From Anisodus tanguticus (lineage: Eukaryota > Streptophyta > Magnoliopsida > Solanales > Solanaceae), in assembly GCA_034509755.1 (NCBI GenBank), contig CM067541.1, positions 57,485,556-57,549,555 on the forward strand: DNA of 64,000 nucleotides, in the 5' to 3' direction. Shown in pieces: positions 19,856-31,800 of this stretch (within the stretch, counting starts at the first letter, position 1; each line of letters opens with the position of its first letter). A program made the translations under genes and the position numbers. The notes beneath the pieces were generated by a model. That model saw only the letters and a program-made list of their open reading frames with translations, did no database searches and was not told where the DNA came from.

Positions 19856-22800
19856 TCAGGTCCCAGCTTTCCGACGGCCAACACGAGCAACGAAACCAGC
19901 CTTGATGGGAGCAACTGATCTTGAGCACCCACACTACAAGAAAATAAACAAGCAAAAACGAGTTTACATGAGAAATAAACAATGTAATCCTAACTTGTTT
20001 TTCATTATTCAATATTTTCCTATTACCCTTTTCAAATTGGAAAAAAGAAAAGGCAAGAGAGTCATATTACCCTTTTGAGGTTAAAGAGATGAGAATACTA
20101 AAGCATTATTTCTTGTTTTTTGATTGGTTAAAGAGATGGGAATACTAAAGCATTCTTGAGGGTAAATCAGATATCACATGATCAAAAGCATAAACAATTT
20201 ATTCAAGAAAAGCAACCCAATATAAACAAGGATATAAATGGAAAGCCTGAGATCTCATATTACTAGGCATATGATCTGGACAATTGAAACTTCACATTCT
20301 GTCACAGGATGCCCAAGAAGTAGGCCTAGAATCTAGAAGCACCAGCACTAGCTCTACGAAAGCCCAAAGAGAACTTTATATACCCCACTCATCCTGTATC
20401 CCATGGTTTCGAAGGGAATAAAACCTAAAAATGCCTAGACAATCATCTGGCACATAGTCTATTCTCTATTTGTTTGATGGAAGAAAAATTGGAGCACAAA
20501 TTATAAAGATATGCTTTTACATTCACAAATGTGAAGATTGAATGAAGATAATAAACGGATATCCGGTCGATTTTAAAATTACCTTCTCACATCTGAGGAA
20601 GAAAAGACGGTTCTCCTTTGAAAGGATAGTATCTGGACTTTTACAGCCATTGCAAATGACATACTCATCTGTAAGCAAAAGAAAGTTGCAGAGAGAAGGC
20701 TGTTATATTGTAAGGATGCAGAAGCGCATAACAAAGCACTATTAATAAGAAAAAATAGGAAGAATGTCGTTTCTGAAAAGCTGCAGCCTGCATATAGATC
20801 AGGGATTGGCAACAGGAACTTACTGACATATCGCCGGAGGATTCCTTCAAAATTCTTAGGAGCAAATCTTCCCTTGATGACCAATCTTTGCTGCCCATCA
20901 AGTGATCCACTAGTCCCCATTTCAGCCAGCAAGAAAGTCATAACATGCTCAGGCTGCCTATGCATCCTATAAACAGGAAACAATTACTTAAGCAGTGCAA
21001 TGAGGGAGAACATACAGAAAGATAAACTGACCAAAACTCACAGGAAATCCAATGATACATTCCATTAGTGATACCCACTATAACACACTACTATCAATCA
21101 TGAGACATTATACACCATTGACAAGTTTCGAAGACCAACTTCAATCAACAATCAGTTTTTAAATCATGGTCAGGTTTGTTAAATCAAACTCAGCACCTAA
21201 ACTCGATCAATTATAATAGACTAATTATATTCTTCAAACTCACTCCTTGATCTTCACACCAAATACAATTGTATCAAGCAAATCACAGATAGAGAGAGCT
21301 AGTTGCTAGAGGTACACCCAAGGGCTATTTCAGTTGAGCAAGATGTCCATCATGTAAAGTGTTTGATGTTTGAGCCAACTTGGGTATTTATGATGCATAA
21401 AGTGGTTTTCCACAGAAGACTTGGAGACTTGGTAGATTTAATTGGCAATGTATAAGTTTTTAGCTTTTGAATAGGGGCACTGACTTTTTGCTGCAAGTAT
21501 GATTCTGTAAAGTTCTTAACTTAACATTTTTTAGGTGTTAAGTTATGGTTTAATACAAATGGTTACCTCTGACTAAAAAAAAGTGATTTTCCACAGAAAT
21601 TGAAAATTTCAGAGTGCACAAGATTCCATATGTTTGATGTTTGAGCCAACTTGGGTTATTATGATGCATGGAGTGGTTTTCCACAGAAATTATTTCAGAT
21701 TGCAATTATTAGCTCAAAAGCCAAACAAATTTTGAGCATATTCCTGTAGCGTGTCAGAGTATTGTTCCAAGATTTCAGGTTTCAGTTTCTACAGATGAGA
21801 AGATATTACAATACTGGTCCAAAAACTAATCCGTACTATTGATCTATTACCTATCTCAAGAGCACAGCAGCAGGCTATCAGAACTAGTGAAATCATTGTG
21901 GCAAATAAAAATGCAGTTTCTACGCAAATTTCATATTTTAAGTAGTTAAAACGAGTAACGACGATTCTTAGCCATGTAAGGCAGCAATGTAGTACAAGAC
22001 TATTTACATGGTGAATATGATGGTCACTACTCATCAATATCAAATTACAATCAATTCCAAGCTGTGAGGAAATTGGCAGGGTTCAAAGATTGCCTACAAG
22101 TTCTACTTACTAAAGCAATTAGCATATGATGCATGTCGTCAAAACAAATAAAAAATACACACCCCTGATGCTGAACATAAAACATTCAATCAAAAAATGA
22201 CAAATGGGCAACAGTAAATGATGCAAAGGTTACGAGGAAAAGAACCAAGTGAAAAAAAACAACTTACGTCTTGCAAAGATCCATGAAATTTACAAACACA
22301 GTTTTCTTTGTGCCTTCACGAAGAACTTGAGGCGGCCTCATAACTGTCCTTCGCCTATCTCCAGCAAGCTCAGGATTATTCTCACGGAGAATGTTGAATA
22401 CTCTGCCCAGAAGCTGCAGAATCGAAAGCGAAAATCAATTCCCTTAACGAAAGGCCTAAAAGCAAACCAGTAGTGTGCATCAGGAAACGACAATCAGATC
22501 TATGCTGCTAGTTCTGTATAGCAAATCAAGCAGGCAGCCTTTGCACAAAGAAGTACAAATGTACAATGGACATCCCCTCTTTGGCAATATACTACTAACC
22601 TTAGCACGGATTCCTTATATTAGAACTGTATACAAATTTGATACTACCCTTAAACTTGGCTTGTAAAGTTTAATAGGCATAAGATAACCGTCAAAGTATT
22701 ACCAAACATTTGCCAACTTTTTGAAACTTAGGGTGCCTTGGATACACTGTACACAAGGTTTTTAATCATACGCAGGGACTAGTTCTGTAAGGTTGGCAGA

Positions 22801-25800
22801 TATGGATTATTACTCGGATCAAGTTCATGCCTGGGGTAACTGCCTATTATCTGGGGCAATCTAGCACATTCTGAAAGTCTCGTAGCAGGTATATGCAGAA
22901 AATACGAGCAACTGAGTCTATACCTCCTCATATTCATAATCTCGATCAGTTCCCTCCCAAGGAAGATGTTGTAGGACAATTTCTCCAGCTTCTGCATCGT
23001 CTCCAGGGTGATCTAGAAGAAGAGAGCGGGTTACATCTCAAATATTACCACAGTTAAACTCAGTAAAGCTGAAAATCAAAGATCTCACCATCCACATCCT
23101 CGCCAGTGTTTTCCTTTTCATCACCCAGGAGATCAGTGTGTGCCTGCACAATTTTAAAATGGTTTGCCATGGGTCATGGCAATGGATCTCAAGAAAATGC
23201 TCCTAATGTCTTCTATCAATGAGTAAATTTCACTGAAGCATTTTGAGGTCATAAGAATAAGCCTCTGACCATTTTGTGGCACTTTAACCCCTTTGTGAAA
23301 TCTAATAATAAAACTGGCTATATTTGGTGCTCGGGGAGTGAGAATAAGAACGAAAACAAATAATTGTCTTCACTTTCCCCGCCTCTCAAGCTTCCCTTAG
23401 TCATCCCTCCACTCCCACCCTCTTTTTAATCATACATGTTACCGCACCATTCAGTAGCTCTAGTGTTCTCTTCCAGGAGGGGTTGGTGCCAGAAAATAGA
23501 TGAGGATGCAAAGTATTCACTGATAATTCAATCAAAAAAAAAAATCCACGTGGGATGAACAAAACTAACCGGCTTCTTCTTCTTCTTTTTACCCGAAAAG
23601 GTAGCCTCAAGGCCCTCAGAAACTGCATAGTAAAACAATGAGAGAGAGATCACATTCATGGTTCAAATTTTCTTCAGTAGTCTTTACCTCCGGAGGTGGG
23701 GGGTGCAGGAAGTTGATTAGGCAATGACCTCTCTTGACGTTATGAAAAAAATTTAGGTGAAACCAGGTTTTACAATTAACGCACCAGATAAATTTTCAGT
23801 TTTTTCAGCCAAGCTATCAACGGAGTCATCTGCAGGATCTTGAATTACAACCTTCTTCTTTTTCTTCTTTTTTGTAGGATCAAAAGGTGCTATCTGCAAA
23901 TGTGTAGAAAGAAAGGAAAAGATAATGAAACTAATGTAGCAATCACACAGAAAATAGGCTCGGTATGATCTCAATAACATATCAATATGAAAATGGATGT
24001 ATGTAAAACCAATTAAATGTTTTGTGTTATATATTTGAATGTAACTAAAGAGGTAAAATCGGAAACAGCCTCTCTACCCCACAAAGGTAGGGTTAAGCCC
24101 GTGTACATGCTACTATCCTGATACATGTATTTTCTATTATAAAGTAGTTGATTGTAAAGTAGTAGGACAGTTAGTTAGAGTACACATCAGCAGTTAGTTA
24201 GTTGAATTAGCTAAGGGGCAGCCCGGTGCACTAAGCTCAGGCTATGCGTGGGGTGCGGGAAAGGGACGAACCACAAGGGTCTGTTGTACGCAACCTTACC
24301 TTGCATTTCTACCAGAGGTTGTTTCCACGGCTTGAACTCATGACCTCCTGGTCACATGGCAGCAACTTTGGCTCCCCTTCAAGGTGGTTATGATTCCAGT
24401 TTTCAGATTAGCTATATGTGGTTGTGATTAGAGAATAGTATTCATTCATGAAAGATATTACTTGCTTATCAATACAAGCATTCTACTGAATTCTCGAGTT
24501 CTTAGTTGAGCTCCTGCAATTCTCTTATCAGTGATATCAGAGCTTGCGAGTCCTTGGCAACAATGGCAAAGGAACTAGGGCTAATGGGGACAATACAGTA
24601 GAAGGTTCTCCTTCAGAGGTGGGAGAATTGAGAGAAATGATGCAGAAGTTGATAACAGAAGTGGCAACTCTTGCAGGAGAAGTGTCGAACCTGAAAAGGC
24701 TTGATCAAACAGTGTTTGATCTAAGGCAACAGATAGAGGTACCAGAAGGTTCTCGCAGAGAAAGGACTCCATTGATGCATGATGAAAGTCCTCCAGGAGA
24801 AGGTCGATCTGGTGAACGGATTACAAAGGACAAGAGTCCAGTTATTGTGAAGAATCAGCATTCCAATTTCTCAAGATGGTCAAGAATGGAATTTCTAAGG
24901 TTTTCAGGAGAAGAATTAAGATCATGGTTGTTCAAGATTGAGCAATTTTTTTCCATGGAGAATGTAGCTGCAGATGAAAAGATAGGAGTGGCAGCTCTAC
25001 AATTGGAAGGAGATGTGATCCAATGGCATTTGTCATTTATGAGGTATAGACAGTACTTGCAACCTGCTACATGGAATGAGTATGTACTGGCCTTGGTGGG
25101 AAGATTTGCGAATGATTTGATGACCCAATGGAGGAAATAAAGGTGAGACAAGAGGTCAGTGTGAAGGAGTATCAAGCCACTTTTTAGAGGAATTTGACTA
25201 GGGTACAACTGTCACAAGAGAATGCAATTAGCTTTTTTCGTGGGGGTTGAAACCTGAGTTGAATTTGGCTGTCAAGATCTTTAATCCCACTACCTTGACA
25301 GAGGTTTACAAGATTGCTAGAATGCAGGAGGCATATATAGCTGCATTGAGACAACCATCTGGTTCAGTATCAAATAATCAGATAGACCCTTCAAGAAGGG
25401 TCATGGATCAAAGAGTGAATAGCAAACCAATTCTACCAACTCCAGGGGTTGGGGGAAATGCATGTCAGAAAAGTTATGTAAGGAGAAGATTAAGTCAAGA
25501 AGAAATGGATGAGAGAAGGGCAAAAAGCCTATGCTTCTTCTGTGATGAGAAGTATGTGATGGGTCATAGGTGCAAGAACCAGAAGCAGTTGTACTTGTTG
25601 GAGATAGAAGAGCAAGTAGATGAAGTGCAGGGCCCTATAACACCTATCCAAGATAAGTTGGTGCACCAAGAGTTGGAAAATCAGCAAGAACCAGAACACA
25701 TGGAGATTCCCATTCATGCATTGAATGGATCTTTGGGTACAGGACATTGAAGGTGATTGGTTATCATGCAAAGAAACCACTGCACATCCTAATAAATACA

Positions 25801-28800
25801 GGCAGATCTCACAACTTTATTGATCCTGAGTTAGTAAGGCAACTAGGGCGTCCAGTTACTCAAACTGTGACTCAATCAGTAGCTGCAGCTAATGGGAAGA
25901 TGGAGGAGGACAAGGTATGCAAAATCTCATGGTTACTGCAAGGAGCAGAATTTTCTGCTGAGTTTCTGCTATTTCCACTAGGCTCTTGTGGTGTTGTTAC
26001 TTCCACTAGGCTCTTGTGGTGTTGTACTGGGAGTACAGTAGTTACTTACTCTGGGTGACATCAAGATGAACTTCAGGAGTTTAACAATGGAATTCATCTA
26101 CAAGGGAAAAAAGCATGTTTTGAGAGGAGCTGGAAGACAGATAATGAGCATTGGCACTGAGAAGTTGGCTAAAATCTCAGGTAATGAGCCTCAACTCTGT
26201 ATGATTCAATTGATTCCAAGTATGGGTACTGAGATACAATGGTATGCACTTGAAGCTAAAGTAGTGATGAGCATGATACTCATTTAGCTGAATTACTAAC
26301 TGAGTTCAGTGGCCTATTTGAAGAACCTACACAGCTACCACCTTCCAGAGGTGTTTTTCACCGTAGAATAGTGCTACATAATGGAACTGAGCCTATCAAT
26401 AAGAGACCTTATAGATATCCATTTGTCAAAACGGATGAGATTGAGTCTTTAGTGAAACAAATATTGGATCAAGGGATAATACAACCTAGTTGTAGCCCTT
26501 TTGCTGCTCCTGTGGTATTAGTAGGGAAGAAAGATGGATCATGGAGGATGTGTGTTGACTATAGAGATCTAAATAAGGCTACTGTAAAGAATAAATTTCC
26601 TATACCAATTGTGGAAGATTTATTAGATGAGCTGGGAGGATCCAAGATCTTTTCAAAAATAGATCTTAGATTTGGTTACCGTCAACTAAGAATGGCCTCT
26701 GAAGATATACCTAAAACTGCTTTTAGGACACATTCAGGGCACTTTGAGTACTTGGTCAGGCCATTTGGCCTGTCAAATGCACCAGCTACCTTTCAAGGCC
26801 TCATGAATTCTGTGTTCCATTAGTTTCTGAGGAAGTTTTTGTTAGTATTCTTTGATGATATCCTGATTTACAGCAGGAGTTTGGATGAACATTTGGGACA
26901 TCTGAGGTCTGTATTTCAGGTGATGCAATTACATAAGTTGTATGCTAAGAAGAGCAAGTGTTTCTTTGGGGTAAAAAGGATAGAATATCTTGGTCATTTT
27001 ATTACTCAGGATGGGGTTAATACTAATCCACAGAAAGTTGAAGCTGTCGGGAACTGGCCTAAACCAACAACACTCAAACAATTGAGGGGGTTCTTAGAGT
27101 AGGCTGGCTATTATAGGAGATTTATACAAGGATTTGGTATCATAGGCAGACCTCTCACTGATATGTTGAAGAAAGAGGGGTTCAAATGGTCATCAGCAGC
27201 TGAGGATGCATTTGAGCAATTGAAAATAGCCTTAACCAAGGCTCCTGTGTTAGCACAGACTAATATTAATCAAACATTTGTGGTGGAGACTGATGCAAGT
27301 GGTTATGGAATTGGTGTTGTTCTTATGCAAAAAGTACACCCCATAGCCTTTTTAAGCAAGACCTTATCTAACAAGCATGCTGCTATGTCAGTATATGACA
27401 GGACATTATTGGATATTGTCCATGCTGTTTCTAAATGGTCTCAATACCTATTGGGGAAAAAGTTCATAATTAGGACTGATCAGAGGGCCTTAAAGTACTT
27501 GATGGAGCAGAAAATTCACACCAACTCACAGCTCATGTGGCTGACAAAATTACTGCCATTTGATAATGTGAGAGAATACAAGAAGGGGGTTGAGAACAAG
27601 GTTGCTGGTGCCTTGTATAGAGTATCTGGGGCTGAACTACTGAGTTTAATGGTCTCTGCTACTGATTCTGATTTACTACAAGCTATTACTGCAAGTTGGA
27701 GTACTGATGCTGAACTCCAAAATCTCATTACTCAACTACAGACCAATTCTGCTACTTCTTCACAGTTCACTTGGTCATGTAATCAGTTGAGAAGGAAGGA
27801 AAGATTGGTTGTGGGAAAAGTTCCTACTTTGAGAAATAGAATCATTGAGTTGTGGCATTCAACTCCACATGGAGGGCATTCAGGGGTGGATGCTACTTTG
27901 AAGAGACTGCTCACCTTGTTTTATTGGAAGACTATCAGAAGTGATGTGAAGCTGTTTATACAACAATGTGAGAAGTGTCAAAGAAGCAAAGCAGATCTTG
28001 CAGCCTATCCTGGCTTGCTACAGCCTTTACCCATCCCTGATGTGATCTGGTCTCGGGTAAGCATGGATTTTATTGATGGATTGCCTAAGTCCAAGGGTTA
28101 TGAAGTAATTCTGGTGGTGGTAGATAGACTGAGCAAGTATGCTCATTTTATGGCTCTTAAACACCCCAATACAGCACAATCAGTAGCCAAAGTTTTCTTG
28201 GATGAAGTGGTGAGATTACATGGGTTGCCAGAAACAATTACAAGTGATAGAGATGTTATTTTCCTCAGTTCATTTTGGCATGAGCTATTTACATTACAAG
28301 GTGTACAATTGAATACCTCTACAGCATATCACACTTAGTCTGATGGCCAAACTGAGGTGGTAAACGAGGTGTTTGGAGACCTACTTGAGGTGTTTTTGTA
28401 ATGAGGTAGCTACAGATGGGCAGTCTTGTTTACCTATGGCTGAGTATTGGTACAACACCTCCTACCATTCAGCTATTCAGACTACTCCATATAAAGCTGT
28501 ATATGGGAGACCACCCCCATCTGCATCTTCCCTATTTACCAGGGGAGTCATCTTCTACTGAGGTAGATACTGCTCTCATTCAGAGGGAATTGAAGCTACA
28601 GCTGCTCAAACATCACCTTCTCAGAGCTCAAGTGAGGATGAAAGAACATGCAGATGCTCATAGAACTGACAGGACTTTTGCATAGGTGATTGGGTGTATC
28701 TAAAGATTCAGCCTTACAGACAAACTACACTATAATCTTCCCATACTTTCCACAAGTTAGCTGCTAAATACTATGGCCCTTTCCAAGTTATCAAAAGGAT

Positions 28801-31800
28801 TGGACTTGTTGCCTATACTTTGCTTTTTCCCCATCAGTCAAAATCCACCCTACTGTGCATGTCTCTCTTCTAAAGAAGTGCTATGCAGTTCCTGATGAGA
28901 TTATCTATCCTCCTACCACTGACATTGCCAATCCTCACTGTCCCAACCCAGAGGCAATTCTACAAATGAGAATGGTGAAGAGGGGTAACAAGGCAGTTGC
29001 TCAAGTTTTGGTCAAATGGACTGGTTTATCAGTTGATCAGGCTACGTGGGAGTATTCACAATGTTCTGAAGACAAGGTTTCCTCATTTTGATCCTTGAGG
29101 ACAAGGATCTTGTTTGGGATGGGAGTACTAATACATGTATTTTCTATTATAAAGTAGTTGATTGTAAAGTAGTTGGACAGTTAGTTAGAGTACACAGCAG
29201 CAGTTAGTTAGTTGAATTAGCTAGAAGGCGGGAAAAGTAGTTACAGGTGGTTATGATTCCAGTTTTCAGATTAGCTATATGTAGTTGTTATTAGAGAATT
29301 GTATTCATTCATGAAAGATATTACTTGCTTCTCAATACAAGCATTCTACTTTCTTCTACATCTCTTTCTTTCCATTAATTGAGCTTCTTACTCAAATTCT
29401 TCCATTGAATTCCTGTTTTAGCTACTGAATTCTCGAGTTCTTAGTTGAGCTCCTGTAATTCTCTTATCCGCCATATTGATGAGACTCGCAGCGGAGTGGA
29501 CACTAAGCTGGATGTTTGGATACAGACTTGGAGTCTAAATGGTTCAGGCTGAGTAGGACCAAGACAAAATATTTGGAGTGCAAGTTCAGTAACGAGATCA
29601 ACCTTGAGACAGACGTGGAGGTGAGGCTTGGTACTCAGGTCATTCCAAAGAAAGGAAGCTTCAAGTACCTCGGTCTATTTCCAAGGGAATGGAGAGATTG
29701 ATGACGATGTCACACATCGTATTGGGGTATGGCAGATGAAATGGAGGCTCGCATCTGGAGTCTTGTGCGATAAAAAGGTGCACCAAAACTTAAAGGCAAG
29801 TTCTATAGGATGATAGTTAGACCGACTATGTTGTATGGGGCGGAGTGTTGGCCGGTCAAGACTTCGCACCCCCAAAAGATGAAAGTTGCGGAGATGATGA
29901 TGCTGAAATGGATGTGTGGGCATACAAGGAGGGATAAAATTAGAAATGATGATATCCGAGACATAGTGGGAGTGGCCTCGGTGGAGGATAAGATGCGGGA
30001 AGCGAGGTTGAGATGATTCGGGCATGTGCAGAAGAGAGACAAAAATGTCCCAGTGTGGAGGTGTGAGAGATTGGCTATGGACAGGTTCAGCAGGGATAGA
30101 GGTAGGCCGAAAAAGTGGAGAGGTGATTAAACGGGATATGACACAGTTGCAACTTACTGAGGACATGACCTTAGATATGGGGTTATGGAGGACACAGATT
30201 AGGGTACAAAGGTAGTAGGTAGTCCAGCGTAGTCCTACCTACTTACGCTTACAAACTGGTAGTTGTAGTGTTATTATTGTAGGTCCGCTTAGCTTATCAT
30301 ACTAGTAGGCGCAGTATTACTTCATAGTCTCCTGTCGTTTGATTTCTGCTGCTATGTGTTATTTAGTGTACTTTATTTATCTTATTTACCTACATTAGTT
30401 GTTGCTTCTTGTTTTTTTTTTCAGAATACGTTATCATTCTCTAATGTACTTTGTTTATCTTATTTACATGCGTTAGTTACTGCTTCTTTTTTCAAAATGC
30501 GCTATCATGGCTTATTCGCTTTTGATACCAACATTTTCATACTGCTTTAAATTTCTTGTCCGGTCTGATCGTTTCTCTTGCTTTGCTTGTGCTTGTGCTT
30601 TGTCTTGAGTCGAGGGTCTCTCGGAAACAGTCGCTCTACCTACCAAGGTAGAGGTAAGGTCTGCGTACACTCTACCCTCCCCAAACTCCACGTTGTTGTA
30701 TTTCACTGGGTATGTTGTTGTTGTTCTAGTCAGACCCGACTTGTGAGATTACACTAGGTATGTTGTTATAACTAATGAGGTAAACAACCAACACCATATC
30801 TGTCTCCAATTTGATGACAATTCTGTCTAAAACCTAACGGGGAACCAAATGCTTCCTCCCCTGCCTATACACATGTAGCAAAAGCATAACATGTTTAAAA
30901 ATTCAAGTCCTTGCAAATGGAGCGCCACAAGATAAGCTCCGTAGAAGCACGATCTCTTGTATTTTAGTCTTCTACATATTTTTGAACAACCAACACAACT
31001 TAGGTTACAAGTGAATACTATGGCATTACTTGTTCTCCCGCACGAACTGTTAACCGTTAACGAAAGCCCAAGCAATCAGAATGTTCAAAAAGGAAGAAAG
31101 ATCTATGTGGTGTACTTAGTGATACTACTAACAAAAGTCCAAGCTATCAGAATGTTCATAAAGGAAGAAAGATCTATGTATCATTGAAATAAATATCCAG
31201 CAGTTTCACTCAGGCACTTCTAACGAGGAATGAATGCTTAAAGACCAATTCATTTAAAGTTCGGAGGGTAGAGAATTGTGATTGTCCTGATGCCAGTATA
31301 TGTACTATTAACAGGGGATCAGTATCTCTAATTGTTTAATAAATTTAACCGCGGAAATTTCTTTGAAGTATCTGCCTTTACATTTGGTGTTTGACATTCA
31401 CTCTGAACCAAGCATCAAGAAGCATCAGAACCTAATGACAAACATTCCTTCTGCAGATCAATTGCTCTCTGATGCTGGATGAGCTCACTTGCACCTTCCA
31501 TTTCCACCATTGCTCTCCAGCCCTTCTACCACCTCTAAAATGAACTATGAATAGAAAAGCTTTCTGCTACTTGTTACGTTCCACTGGCAACGAGAGGAAA
31601 GAAGCCCATCTCAGGAAGTATGCTTCCTTTTTTTTACTTTTATTTTATATTCCCTTCAAGGTCATTGTAGTCAGTTATGTTCTGGATTGACTTGCAAGGA
31701 GAACAGAACTCCTCTTTTACAAAAGTCTTTATTGATGTTATTCTAACTTCCCCTTACGCACATAGATTACTACCAACAAAGAATGTTAACATATCTCTGT

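Larger units (their letters stand above)
24119..29469 (+). mobile_element. Ty3/gypsy chromovirus, full-length but decayed, in eIF2 beta intron 1
   Basis: It has two LTRs of about 340 bp, a primer site, gag, protease, reverse transcriptase, RNase H, integrase and a C-terminal chromodomain, in that order. It lies opposite to the host gene. Damage includes one-base shifts in gag and integrase, an Asp-to-Asn change in the protease DTG motif, and in-frame TAG codons at 26821, 27100 and 28336. It is therefore non-autonomous today. The short LTRs fit small chromovirus lineages such as Reina or Galadriel, but the lineage is not fixed. No clean 5-bp target duplication is visible at the outer ends. Confidence 0.9.

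Noticed and set aside
20542..20983. Frames on both strands around eIF2 beta exons 7 and 8
   Set aside because: They read through introns or lie antisense. The splice-consistent gene explains the region.
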